A stretch of DNA of 64,000 bases, from positions 27,964 to 91,963 of the forward strand of contig JAYPDM010000002.1 of assembly GCA_038125265.1 (NCBI GenBank). Reading direction: 5' to 3'. Of this stretch, positions 51,368 to 60,802 are shown piece after piece (the first letter of the stretch is position 1; every line of letters begins with the position of its first letter). Under the pieces are notes generated by a model. It did no database searches. It was given only the letters and a program-made list of their open reading frames with translations, and had not been told where the DNA came from. The position numbers and the translations under genes are program-made. This DNA comes from JAURFX01 sp038125265 (GTDB lineage Bacteria; Pseudomonadota; Gammaproteobacteria; Steroidobacterales; Rariloculaceae).

Positions 51368-52015
51368 TTAGACGATTACTTTTAATTTAATTTTTTCTCG
51401 GTCCTTCATGTAATCAAGATATGCATCAGATAGCTCAGAACGATGATCAATAATATTTTCTAACATGTCCAAATCTTCTAACATTCTCTCGAATATTTCT
51501 CTTAGGGCATAACCTCCACTCTCAAAATTTGAAATATAGTCAAGCTTATATTTTGCATGAATAATTTTCTGCGAGGCAGAAGAGGCATCTCTTCCAATCA
51601 TTGATGTTACGCCACACTTCGGAAGCATACTCAAATCATTTAGGTCATCAAAAAATAATGCAGCATTTCTTATGTCCAAACCGTGTAATTCAGAGAGAAC
51701 GTCAAGAGACTTACCTTTATTAAAAACGCCATTAAGTAAAAAATTAAAATGTTCGCGTTGTGATAATGCTTTTGAGTTTGGATTTTCTGCACCAGAGATT
51801 ATAACAACCGGCAGTATGCTGTTCGTTTTTAGCCAGAAGCTAAATCTAAGCATATTTAAACCTAAAATATCTGGCTCAAAGTAACCACTGGCATGATCAA
51901 TACCTTTATATCCAGAATTAAATACACCGTCCCAATCAAAGATTAATGCTGAAATGCTTTTAAGCCGACTCAGTAAGGGCTTTTTTGGCTTATCGAGATT
52001 TATAATCTCTGCCAT
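51368..52015 (-). CDS. HAD phosphatase, KdsC-like
   Basis: 215 residues. HAD motif I LIFDWDGVFNSG, motif II VVIISGAEN, a conserved Lys region NKGKSLDVL and motif III LFFDDLNDLSMLPKCG. It resembles KdsC-type (C0) HAD enzymes but is longer, with a ~40-residue helical C-terminus. Its start shares a base with the stop of the transaldolase-CBS gene, which follows kdsA; 3-deoxy-octulosonate 8-phosphate is therefore the expected substrate. Confidence 0.72.
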   Translation of the reverse strand: MAEIINLDKPKKPLLSRLKSISALIFDWDGVFNSGYKGIDHASGYFEPDILGLNMLRFSFWLKTNSILPVVIISGAENPNSKALSQREHFNFLLNGVFNKGKSLDVLSELHGLDIRNAALFFDDLNDLSMLPKCGVTSMIGRDASSASQKIIHAKYKLDYISNFESGGYALREIFERMLEDLDMLENIIDHRSELSDAYLDYMKDREKIKLKVIV

Positions 52016-53052
52016 TAAAGCAGATCAGCCTGTAACAAATTCATCTTTATAAGATCTTGAATATCAAGAATGCCGACTGGCTTTTGATCATCAATGACAA
52101 TGAGATTATCAACCTTATGAGCCTTGAATAATTCTACCGCTTCCTCTAATAAGGCATCTGAACTTAAAGTTAGAGGGGTTCTGTTTGAGCAAAGCTGTAT
52201 AATTTCCTCATCTAAAACCTTACTTCCTTTTTCCTGTAAGGCTCGTCTTAGGTCACCGTCTGTAAAGATGCCTTGCAATATACCGCTTTGATCAACAATG
52301 GATATTGCACCCACTCCTGCATCAGTCATGGTATCTAAAATTTTATTAAGTCTGTCATTAGATTGACATGTAGGATTGGCTTTTCTCATGACCTCGGACG
52401 CACGAATTGTAATGAGTGCCGTGTGCTCCTTAAATTGCATTGTCCCAAGATTTGTAAGCGAATTATCACATAATTTTGTCATAACACTAAAGGGCATTGT
52501 GCACACATGGACCCCAGCAAGAAGAGCTTGACGAATATGATCAGGATATCTTACAGAACTAAACATTACTTGTGAGTCATAGTTATATTTTGAAATAACA
52601 TGGACGCATTGCTCATAGAGCCTTATTACATCATGGCCTTGGTCTTGCATTCGGCCTGCCAGAGGACAAATAAATGAGGCCCCCGCTTCAAGCGCCATGT
52701 AAGCTTGATTAAGTGTATAAATGAGATGAACATTGACCTTATGACCCTGGTCCCTAAGTTTCTTACAAGCTGTGACTCCATGATTTGAAACAGGGACCTT
52801 AAAAACTACTTCTTTCTTTAAAGGTAATTTAGAAATTCTATCCGCTTCACTCAATATCTCATCAACTGTATCGCCCAACGCCTCAACTTGAAGCTCTGGA
52901 ACCATTCCAGAAAGTTTTACAATTGCAGCATCTATATCCTTTATGCCTTGACGATGCATAAAGGTTGGTGTGGTGGTTAAGCCGCTGATAAATCCAAATT
53001 CAAGCGCCTTTTCAATTTCATTAAAATCTACAGAGTCTAAATACAGTTTCAA
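52015..53052 (-). CDS. Transaldolase-family aldolase fused to a KdsD-type CBS pair
   Basis: 345 residues. Residues 1 to about 215 are an FSA/TalC-type transaldolase: MKLYLDSVDFNEI, GLTTTPT, and EVVFKVPVSNHG with the Schiff-base Lys85, then AGASFICPLAGRMQDQG. Residues about 220-345 are two CBS motifs, including GIFTDGDLRRAL, which is the CBS signature of KdsD (arabinose-5-phosphate isomerase). The SIS isomerase domain of KdsD is absent. The gene lies between kdsA and the KdsC-like gene, exactly where kdsD is expected. An aldol route to arabinose 5-phosphate is proposed; this is inference. Confidence 0.85.
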   Translation of the reverse strand: MKLYLDSVDFNEIEKALEFGFISGLTTTPTFMHRQGIKDIDAAIVKLSGMVPELQVEALGDTVDEILSEADRISKLPLKKEVVFKVPVSNHGVTACKKLRDQGHKVNVHLIYTLNQAYMALEAGASFICPLAGRMQDQGHDVIRLYEQCVHVISKYNYDSQVMFSSVRYPDHIRQALLAGVHVCTMPFSVMTKLCDNSLTNLGTMQFKEHTALITIRASEVMRKANPTCQSNDRLNKILDTMTDAGVGAISIVDQSGILQGIFTDGDLRRALQEKGSKVLDEEIIQLCSNRTPLTLSSDALLEEAVELFKAHKVDNLIVIDDQKPVGILDIQDLIKMNLLQADLL

Positions 53053-53894
53053 AGCTCCTCCTCCACAGTAAATTCTTGCTTAATAAGATTATGTAATTTA
53101 ATCATTGAAGCCAGGAAAGGCTCTAACTGATCAAGATAGAACTGGCTTGCTGCATCACATAACGCCTCGGGTGGATTAGGATGTGCCTCAATAAATAATC
53201 CGTCAACTCCAGCGGCAATGCCTGATCTTGCTAATACGGGTAAGAACTCCCTATTACCTCCTTTTGGATCTTTGCTAGGAATTCCATACCTTCTTATGCT
53301 ATGGGTCACATCAAAAATCACTGGATAATTCAGTTTATTAAGTAAGGCGAAGCTTCTTGGATCAACTACGAGATCATTGTAACCAAAAGTGTATCCTCTC
53401 TCGGTCACTAATATTTTATCATTGCCTTGCTTTTCAATTTTTTTGATAGGTTTATCCATATTCTCGGGAGCTAAGAATTGCCCATGCTTAATATTGATGA
53501 CTGCATCAGTCTTTGCAGCAGCGACCACAAGCTCAGATTGCATGCAAAGGTAGGCTGGTATTTGAATTATATCGACAACCTCAGACGCCGCTCGTGCCTG
53601 ATCTGGATAATGAATGTCAGTAAGCAAGGGTAAATCAAATTCAGTTTTGATTTTCTCAAGTATCTTAAGTCCCTTATCAATTCCTGGGCCTTGATAATAG
53701 TCAAGTGAGCTTCGATTGTCTTTTGTAAATGAAGATTTAAAGATTAGTGGTACCCCGAGTCTCTCAGTAATTATCTTGAGCTGCTCGGCAGTTTGAAGCA
53801 TCAAACCTTCTTCTTCTATTACGCAAGGACCACTAATGATAAAGAGCTGATCTTCACCACAATTAATATTTCCAACTTTTACAATTTTTTTCAA
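53049..53894 (-). CDS. kdsA: 3-deoxy-8-phosphooctulonate synthase
   Basis: Condenses PEP with arabinose 5-phosphate to Kdo-8-P. 281 residues, the family length. Motifs: FIISGPCVIEEE, FKSSFTKDNRSS, TDIHYPDQA, KHGQFLAPENM, TERGYTFGYNDLVVD, DVTHSIRRYG and GLFIEAHPNPPEALCD. It overlaps the transaldolase-CBS gene by 4 bases. Its substrate requirement is the reason to expect an arabinose 5-phosphate source next door. Confidence 0.95.
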   Translation of the reverse strand: MKKIVKVGNINCGEDQLFIISGPCVIEEEGLMLQTAEQLKIITERLGVPLIFKSSFTKDNRSSLDYYQGPGIDKGLKILEKIKTEFDLPLLTDIHYPDQARAASEVVDIIQIPAYLCMQSELVVAAAKTDAVINIKHGQFLAPENMDKPIKKIEKQGNDKILVTERGYTFGYNDLVVDPRSFALLNKLNYPVIFDVTHSIRRYGIPSKDPKGGNREFLPVLARSGIAAGVDGLFIEAHPNPPEALCDAASQFYLDQLEPFLASMIKLHNLIKQEFTVEEEL

Positions 53895-53944
53895 ATTATT
53901 AGTCTACAGAATTTAGAGAAGCTTTAATTTATAAATCTTCCCTA

Positions 53945-55228
53945 TTATAGTGCATTCATTATATAAGATAGATTATTTTGTGTGGCTCCTCGATTCGTTT
54001 TAATAAGACGTTGAGCATTGTTACCGGTCAATTCTAGAAGATCATCATCAATGATGAGTTTGTTCAGTGCATCATAAAACTCTTCTGCACTTGAAACCTT
54101 GATACCTCCTCGTTGATTAATTAGCTGATTTGCAAATTGCTCAAACATACCTAAATAAGGACCAAAAATGACTGGCTTTGAGAGGTTTGCCGGCTCCATC
54201 AGATTATGTCCCTCTCTTCCTATGCCACGAAATAAAAATGATCCGCCAACAACAGCTATATCAGATATCCCATACAAGGATATCAGGTCCCCCATTTTGT
54301 CATAAATAAACACCTTTTCATCATCAAATGGTTCATTCCTTGACATTAAGGAGGCATTAATATTATTTGCCTCAAGATTTTTTATGATTATCTCGGACTC
54401 CTGTGGGTATCTTGGCACTAATATGAATAATGCATTTATACTTTTTAATGCATTAATTAATAGATACTCTTCGCCAGCATGAAAACTTCCGCAGCAAATA
54501 ATTTTTTTATTCTTGCTCGCCCTTAGCTTTAGATCTGATACTTCTTGAGATATGGAAACGTCCTGATCTGGGAAATCAAACTTCATATTACCGGTTGTAA
54601 CTACACAATTCTTATTTTGTTTAAACTTAAGGAATTTGTTTCTCTCTAACTCATCTTGGGCAAAGATGTATTCAAACTTATTAATCATTTCACCGTAAAG
54701 GAGAGATTGAAATTTATTCTTTATCGAAATATTTGGGCTACGGGCATTTAATAAAAACATTGGAATATTTTTCTGATTTAAAATTCTAATCAGGTTAGGC
54801 CATAAATCTGGCTCGATGATCATAACTACCCTGGGTTGAATTTTCTCGATATATTTTCTAGTTATAAATGAAAAATCTAATGGCAAAAGTATGGTTTTAT
54901 GTTTTTTGAATTTTTCTTTGGCATAGGTATAGCCAGAAGTAGAAAAAGATGAGATCAATATTTTCTTATCAGGATAATCATTCTCAATTTTTTCGATTAA
55001 ATAAGTAGCAGAATTTAATTCACCAACCGATGCACCATGAATCCAAAAAAAAATATCTGAATCTATGTCTTCACAGATTGCTCTTTTCATTAAATAAAAT
55101 GATGGTTTATTTCCCAGCGCCCTAAATAACATCCACGGCAAAAGAAATAAGAGCCCTAAAAAATAAAGTAAATCTGTAAATTTTAATTTCAAACGAATGT
55201 GGTTGCGATTACATGCATTGTGAGCCAC
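53945..55228 (-). CDS. waaA: 3-deoxy-D-manno-octulosonic acid transferase
   Basis: Adds Kdo to lipid IVA on the inner face of the inner membrane. 427 residues from ATG 55228, but a TTG at 55192 (TTGA overlap with the MaoC gene stop) gives a more family-like N-terminus beginning with the membrane anchor LLYFLGLLFLLPWMLF. Motifs: FWIHGASVGELNSA, IEPDLWPNL, LNARSP, GNMKFD and GGHN-like GREGHNLMEPA. Downstream lie kdsA and the rest of the Kdo genes. Confidence 0.9.
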   Translation of the reverse strand: MAHNACNRNHIRLKLKFTDLLYFLGLLFLLPWMLFRALGNKPSFYLMKRAICEDIDSDIFFWIHGASVGELNSATYLIEKIENDYPDKKILISSFSTSGYTYAKEKFKKHKTILLPLDFSFITRKYIEKIQPRVVMIIEPDLWPNLIRILNQKNIPMFLLNARSPNISIKNKFQSLLYGEMINKFEYIFAQDELERNKFLKFKQNKNCVVTTGNMKFDFPDQDVSISQEVSDLKLRASKNKKIICCGSFHAGEEYLLINALKSINALFILVPRYPQESEIIIKNLEANNINASLMSRNEPFDDEKVFIYDKMGDLISLYGISDIAVVGGSFLFRGIGREGHNLMEPANLSKPVIFGPYLGMFEQFANQLINQRGGIKVSSAEEFYDALNKLIIDDDLLELTGNNAQRLIKTNRGATQNNLSYIMNAL

Positions 55229-55659
55229 TCAGCAACTAAGGCTGGTTTTTTTTCGCCCTCAATTTCAATGGTAATTTTAGTTTTGACCAATACATTACCT
55301 CTTATTTCTTTAGCCTCTAAAAGCAATGCTCTTGCTCTGATTGATTTTTCAACCTTAACGGGAGTTACAAATCTTATCTTATCGAAGCCATAATTAATTA
55401 CCATTTGAAGCCCATCAATGTCAGGTGCAAATTTATTACAAAGATGAACAATCATAGATAAAGTTAACATGCCATGGGCTATTGTTCCTCCAAATGGTGA
55501 ATCCTTTGCCTTTTCCGGATTAGTATGGATGTACTGATGGTCCTCTGTGACATCTCCAAATTTATTTATTCTTTCCTGATTAATATAAAACCAATCTGAG
55601 CAGCCAATTTCTTGACCAATCAAATCGAATAATTCTTTTTTTGTAATTTTTTGGGGCAT
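55189..55659 (-). CDS. MaoC-like (R)-hydratase
   Basis: 156 residues, hot-dog fold. Signature FGDVTEDHQYIHTNPEKA with catalytic Asp and His, then PFGGTIAHGMLTLSMI. Enoyl-CoA or enoyl-ACP hydration is the likely activity, as in PhaJ/NodN-like members. It overlaps waaA by up to 40 bases and so shares its transcript, with no obvious functional link. Confidence 0.88.
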   Translation of the reverse strand: MPQKITKKELFDLIGQEIGCSDWFYINQERINKFGDVTEDHQYIHTNPEKAKDSPFGGTIAHGMLTLSMIVHLCNKFAPDIDGLQMVINYGFDKIRFVTPVKVEKSIRARALLLEAKEIRGNVLVKTKITIEIEGEKKPALVAEWLTMHVIATTFV

Positions 55660-55724
55660 TTAATAACTAATTTATAGAATTATTATAGAATACAACCATA
55701 AATTTGCTCTAATACATTAAAAAA

Positions 55725-56951
55725 ATGACTGGACCTCTAATATATCCTTTTAAAGCTCTGCGCCCTACCCGCGAATCTTGCCAGCAAGTCGTTGCACCGC
55801 CTTATGATGTCATCAATGAGAGTGAAGCTAGACTAATCTTTGAAGATAATCGAGATTCGTTTATTTCAGTTAGCCGTCCTGAGGTGACTTTTGAGAATAA
55901 GGTAAATCCATACCTTAAGGAGGTTTATGAAAAAGGGCGTAGCAATCTTGAGAGACTGATTCTAGAAAATAAACTCATTAAGGAACAAAAAGAGTCATTT
56001 TATATTTATCAAATTTCGCACCTTGATCATGTACAAAATGGCTTTGGTGTTGTTGGATCTATCAAGGGTTACATAGAGAATAAAATTAGAAAGCATGAAC
56101 TGACACGCCCTGAAAAAGAACTTGATAGAGTAAATAATATCGATCATCTAAATGCACAAACCGGACCAGTGCTTGGAGTTTTTAAAGATGATGCAATCCT
56201 TGAGGAGATAACAAAACAGACAATAAATAATTCAGCTCCCGATCTTGAGTGTAGAGGCCCTAATAATACTCATCATAAGATCTGGATACTATCTGAAGAA
56301 TCTATGGTGCAAAGAATTTATGATCAATTCTCAAACCATAAGGCAATCTATATTGCAGATGGTCATCATCGCTCTGCAGCGGCAGCAAGAGTTTTTGAAC
56401 TTCGAAATCATCAGGGGGTAGATAACTTCTTAATGGTCATTTTCCCTGAATCAGAAATGAAAATCTTTGACTATAACCGTGTCATCCATCTAGATCATGA
56501 ATTTAACTTGACTTCTATTCTGGAAAAACTGAATAAGAATTATGAAATCATACCTATTAAAGAAGGCATTAAACCCAATGAACCCTACATGTTGGGACTG
56601 TACGCCGAAAATCAATGGTATCAATTAAATCTTAAAAATAGTTTTGCCCTTCCTAATGATCCAGTGAAATTACTTGATGTTTCTATTTTGCAGTCCCAGA
56701 TACTCAGCCCCCTATTTGGCGTCGAGGATCCTAGAACTGACAATAGATTAAATTTTGTGGGAGGTGTTCGTGGAATAAAAGGAGTAGAAGACTACACTAA
56801 TAGCAAGCCTAATGGTATAGGATTTACTCTATTTCCAACCTCTATGCGACAGCTGATGGATGTGGCAGATGCTGAACTGCTTATGCCCCCAAAATCAACA
56901 TGGTTTGAGCCCAAGCTTGTAGATGGCCTATTAACAAATACTCTGGACTAA
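55725..56951 (+). CDS. DUF1015 family protein
   Basis: 408 residues. N-terminal FKALRPTRES and VAPPYDVI, central YIADGHHRSAAA, and LFPTSMRQLMDVADAELLMPPKSTWFEPKL at the end, the signatures of DUF1015. Archaeal members (SerK) phosphorylate free serine, so a serine kinase role is possible in bacteria too, but no ser gene is near. Its stop overlaps the convergent aguB stop (CTAA). Confidence 0.85.
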   Translation: MTGPLIYPFKALRPTRESCQQVVAPPYDVINESEARLIFEDNRDSFISVSRPEVTFENKVNPYLKEVYEKGRSNLERLILENKLIKEQKESFYIYQISHLDHVQNGFGVVGSIKGYIENKIRKHELTRPEKELDRVNNIDHLNAQTGPVLGVFKDDAILEEITKQTINNSAPDLECRGPNNTHHKIWILSEESMVQRIYDQFSNHKAIYIADGHHRSAAAARVFELRNHQGVDNFLMVIFPESEMKIFDYNRVIHLDHEFNLTSILEKLNKNYEIIPIKEGIKPNEPYMLGLYAENQWYQLNLKNSFALPNDPVKLLDVSILQSQILSPLFGVEDPRTDNRLNFVGGVRGIKGVEDYTNSKPNGIGFTLFPTSMRQLMDVADAELLMPPKSTWFEPKLVDGLLTNTLD

Positions 56952-57814
56952 TCTGAACTTAATTTTAATATTTCAGAATAAAGATCTACTCTACGGTCTC
57001 TAAAAAATGGCCAGCCACTTCTGAATTCTTCTAATATTGTTAGATCTAAATCAATGACAATATTATCTTCGGTATCACTTTTAGATTGATGCAATATCTC
57101 ACCGTATGGGTTGACTACGAAACTATTACCCCAAAATTCAATCCCATCGCCCAAGCTGTTCGATTCAAATCCAATTCGATTAACCGTAACTACAAAAGCA
57201 CCATTGGCAATTGCATGGCCTCTCTGAACATTCAACCATGCCTGTAGCTGTTTACTACCAAATTCATCTTTTTCTTCTGGATGCCAGCCAATGGCAGTTG
57301 GATAAACTAGAACCTTGGCGCCTAAAAGCGCTGTGATCCGAGCGGCCTCAGGAAACCATTGATCCCAACATATAAGAGTACCGATCAATTCATCCTTGCA
57401 AGGAAATACTTTGTAACCTAAGTTTCCAGGAGCAAAATAAAATTTTTCATAATATTTTGGATCATCCGGTATATGGGTTTTTCTGTATTTACCTAAGAGT
57501 CCCAAAGGTGAGATAAATGCAATAGTATTAAAGAAAATGCTTGGCTCTGACTTTTCAAATAAACTTGCCACAATACATATATTTCTTTTTTTTGCTATCT
57601 CAGATAACTGATCAGTAAAATTCCCGGGAATAGTTTCAGCATAGGCAAAGTTTTTTGGATCTTCTTCCTGGCAAAAATATGGAGTTGCAAATAGCTCGGG
57701 TAAGATTATTAGCTCTGCACCTTTTTCACTGAGTTTTTCAATAACATTGATTGCTTTATTTTGGTTATCGAGCAACTCGTTTGACATCGAAAATTGAGCA
57801 ATACCTACCTTCAT
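56948..57814 (-). CDS. aguB: N-carbamoylputrescine amidase
   Basis: Nitrilase-fold hydrolase, 288 residues, freeing putrescine, CO2 and NH3 from N-carbamoylputrescine. Catalytic triad visible: Glu in ILPELFATPYF, Lys in YRKTHIPDDP, Cys in LICWDQWFPEAAR. The HIPDDPKYYEKFYFAPG and CWDQWFPE stretches are AguB-specific within the superfamily. It overlaps speA by 4 bases; aguA lies further upstream. Confidence 0.95.
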   Translation of the reverse strand: MKVGIAQFSMSNELLDNQNKAINVIEKLSEKGAELIILPELFATPYFCQEEDPKNFAYAETIPGNFTDQLSEIAKKRNICIVASLFEKSEPSIFFNTIAFISPLGLLGKYRKTHIPDDPKYYEKFYFAPGNLGYKVFPCKDELIGTLICWDQWFPEAARITALLGAKVLVYPTAIGWHPEEKDEFGSKQLQAWLNVQRGHAIANGAFVVTVNRIGFESNSLGDGIEFWGNSFVVNPYGEILHQSKSDTEDNIVIDLDLTILEEFRSGWPFFRDRRVDLYSEILKLSSD

Positions 57815-59778
57815 AACCCTGACTCTTTATGATTCGCATAGGTCTGATCTTCAAACGTCCTTAAGTATCTTTCAAATATCTCAGTTCCAAGTGAGGCTTT
57901 TATTAAGCCTTGATTGATTTGATGCTTGACAATTTTATTCATCCTTTTTTGAAGGTCTGATGGAAAGTACTGCACTTGATTAAGCATTGATTGAATCTCG
58001 GTCCCTTCAATCACTTTTTCAATCCAAAAATTTCCTCTTTCCTCTTTGTCACAATAGATATGTGCTTCACAGACCCTACCAAATAAATTATGACTATCCC
58101 CCATACTGTCGTTATAAGCACCCATCAAGAAGAAACCTAAAAAATACTGATTAGAATTAGCCTCATGAATAGGAATAAAGCTAGAATCATTTTCATTTGA
58201 AACATACTTGTGTACCTTACCATCGGAATCGCAAGTAAGATCCATCAGGATTCCTCTTCGTTTGGGTTCCTCATTTAATCTAGAGGTAGGAATGATTGGA
58301 AAGGCTTGTCCGATTGCCCAGTGATCAAGCATCGATTGAAAAACGGAAAAATCACAAAGTATTTGATCGGTAAGAATTGATTTTAACTCGATGATCTCAG
58401 ATACCTCATCAAGATCTTCCAATTGCATGAATTTATCCAGCAATAATCTACAGGTAGTCCAAAATATTTGGTCTGCTAACCCTCTCTCTTTAATGTTGAT
58501 ATAGCCAAGTGTAAATAAGCTTTTTATATCTTCATGCTTTTCAACTGCATCATGATAGGCTTCTATCATCTCCTCAAACTGAGAAAGGTCCTTTGCATTT
58601 TGATATATCTGAAAAAGACTATTCAAGCTATCATTTTTAATTAAGCCTTCATCAATATGTCCATTGAGAAGATCTCGGGTATGCCTACCAATTACAGGTA
58701 CAATTAAAACTGAATGATAGGCAGTTAAAGCTCTACCGCTCTCAGTTATAATGCAAGGTACCTCTACCTTGTTATTTTCACAAACCTCTTTGATTCCATA
58801 AACAATTGCGTTCGCATATTCTTGAGTTCCGTAATTTATTGAGGGGTCTTGAGATGATGTATTTTCATCGTAATTAATACCCATACCACCACCAACATCT
58901 AAATAACAAATTGGAGCACCTAAGCTCTTTAATTGGCAGTAAATTTGTGCAATTTCTTTTGTGGCCTGTTTTAATACTTGAATTTCAGAAATCTGACTTC
59001 CTATATGACAGTGTATAGTTGTTATTTGACCGATAATACCTCTATCTTTAGTGTCATCAATGATGCTCAGTACTTCAGGAATTGTGAGGCCAAACTTGGA
59101 ATTCAGGCCTGAGGAAGCAGCCCATCTGCCAGCCCCTTGAGTAGCAAGTCTTAATCTTAATCCAAACTTGGGCATAAATTTTTTCTTCTTACCAAGTTTA
59201 ACTAGATCATTGTATTCATCTGTTCTCTCAATAATGGGAACAACGTTTTTCCCTAGCATTTGAGCATCAATAATAAGCTCTAACATAGTGGAATCTTTGT
59301 GGCCATTACAAATCAGAAGACGATCATCCGACTCAAGGTGAGCCAAACAAGCAACAAGTTCGGTTTTAGAACCACACTCTAATCCAACATTGTATTCAAG
59401 TCCTGCATCAAGTATCTCCTCAACCACCTCATGAAGCTGATTGACTTTTATCGGATAGACAAGCTTATATTCATTTTCATAATTTGCCTCTTTAATTGCT
59501 GATCTAAAGGCTTCATTAATTCGGCTGACTTGAGAACCAAGAATATCTAAAAACCTAAGTAGGATTGGCATTTTTAGTTTTCTTTTTTCTAGATTTTTGA
59601 TGATGTCATTTATGTCAATCGCTGTTTTGTCATTATTTTTTGGGCGAACAATAATATTGCCTTTTTTATTGATCGAAAAATAAGTCTCCCCCCAGTTTTC
59701 AAGTCGATACAATTCTCTCGAATGATCGATATCCCACTCAGATGCAATATTTAAAATATTATTTGCTAAGTCTTCCAT
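57811..59778 (-). CDS. speA: Biosynthetic arginine decarboxylase
   Basis: PLP fold-III enzyme making agmatine from arginine. 655 residues, the SpeA length. N-terminal LYRLENWGETYFSIN, PLP Lys in LVYPIKVNQL, HCHIGSQ, YLDVGGGMGINYD, ESGRALTAYHSVL, and the C-terminal MGAYNDSMGDSHNLFGR. It starts 2 bases after the deoxyhypusine-synthase-like gene. Confidence 0.96.
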   Translation of the reverse strand: MEDLANNILNIASEWDIDHSRELYRLENWGETYFSINKKGNIIVRPKNNDKTAIDINDIIKNLEKRKLKMPILLRFLDILGSQVSRINEAFRSAIKEANYENEYKLVYPIKVNQLHEVVEEILDAGLEYNVGLECGSKTELVACLAHLESDDRLLICNGHKDSTMLELIIDAQMLGKNVVPIIERTDEYNDLVKLGKKKKFMPKFGLRLRLATQGAGRWAASSGLNSKFGLTIPEVLSIIDDTKDRGIIGQITTIHCHIGSQISEIQVLKQATKEIAQIYCQLKSLGAPICYLDVGGGMGINYDENTSSQDPSINYGTQEYANAIVYGIKEVCENNKVEVPCIITESGRALTAYHSVLIVPVIGRHTRDLLNGHIDEGLIKNDSLNSLFQIYQNAKDLSQFEEMIEAYHDAVEKHEDIKSLFTLGYINIKERGLADQIFWTTCRLLLDKFMQLEDLDEVSEIIELKSILTDQILCDFSVFQSMLDHWAIGQAFPIIPTSRLNEEPKRRGILMDLTCDSDGKVHKYVSNENDSSFIPIHEANSNQYFLGFFLMGAYNDSMGDSHNLFGRVCEAHIYCDKEERGNFWIEKVIEGTEIQSMLNQVQYFPSDLQKRMNKIVKHQINQGLIKASLGTEIFERYLRTFEDQTYANHKESGL

Positions 59779-59780
59779 TA

Positions 59781-60749
59781 TTAGAGATCTAAAACGTAAG
59801 CAAAAATCAATGGTGCAACAATAGTTGCATCGGACTCGATAACAAATTTAGGTGTGTCTATGTCAAGCTTACCCCAGGTAATTTTTTCATTAGGAACAGC
59901 TCCTGAATAGGAACCATAGCTGGTTGTTGAGTCACTGATTTGACAGAAATAGGCCCACTTAGGTGTTTTGATTTGCAAGTCTTGCTCCATCATAGGCACA
60001 ACACAGATTGGGAAATCACCTGCTATGCCTCCACCTATTTGGAAAAAACCAATGTCGTTTTCTGAAGATATCGCTTTATACCAATTGGCAAGTTCAATCA
60101 TATATTCTATGCCGCTCCTAACACATCGGGGTGAGCTGATATCCTCATTGATACAATGTGCTGCAAAAATATTTCCTAGAGTGGAGTCTTCCCAGCCTGG
60201 GACAAATATAGGGATTTGCTTTTCAAAAGCCGAGTAGAGCCAACTATCTTTTTTATCGATTTGAAATTCATGATCAAGCTCTTTAGAAGCAAATATCTTA
60301 AATAAGAATTCATGCGGGAAAAAACTCTCATTCTTTTTGTCTGCTTCGATCCAATGCTTCAAAACGATGTCTTCAATTTTTCTAAAAGCCTCCTCTTCTG
60401 GGATGCATGTATCTGTGACACGATTTAAATGAGAATCTAATAATTTCTGCTCATCCTCTGGGCTTAAATCTCTATAATTAGGAATTCTTTTATAGGAGTC
60501 GTGTGCTACTAGATTGAAGAGATCTTCCTCTAGGTTTGCTCCAGTGCAAGTAATAGCATGAACCTTGTCTTCCCTGATCATTTTTGATAATGAGATACCA
60601 AGCTCAGCGGTGCTCATTGCTCCAGCAAGCGTCATCATCATGACTCCGTCATTATTCAAGTGATCGACGTAGGCTTTAGATGCGTCAATAACCGTTGCGC
60701 TATTAAAGTGCCTGTAGTTCTCAACTAAGTAGTTCTTAATAGTACCCAC
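59781..60749 (-). CDS. Deoxyhypusine synthase-like protein
   Basis: 322 residues with the DHS NAD-binding fold: LAGAMSTAELG, CTGANLEED, VPGWEDSTLGNIFA, GGGIAGDFP, and ITWGKLD whose Lys matches the active-site Lys of DHS. Bacteria lack eIF5A, the DHS target; some bacterial homologues are reported to make homospermidine from spermidine or putrescine. Located in a putrescine-making cluster, so a polyamine aminobutyl-transferase role is plausible. Confidence 0.85.
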   Translation of the reverse strand: MGTIKNYLVENYRHFNSATVIDASKAYVDHLNNDGVMMMTLAGAMSTAELGISLSKMIREDKVHAITCTGANLEEDLFNLVAHDSYKRIPNYRDLSPEDEQKLLDSHLNRVTDTCIPEEEAFRKIEDIVLKHWIEADKKNESFFPHEFLFKIFASKELDHEFQIDKKDSWLYSAFEKQIPIFVPGWEDSTLGNIFAAHCINEDISSPRCVRSGIEYMIELANWYKAISSENDIGFFQIGGGIAGDFPICVVPMMEQDLQIKTPKWAYFCQISDSTTSYGSYSGAVPNEKITWGKLDIDTPKFVIESDATIVAPLIFAYVLDL

Positions 60750-60802
60750 TAAACTACCCCCACAAAAAAAGAGGTCCTAGATTATCAAAAAAAGGATAAA
60801 TC

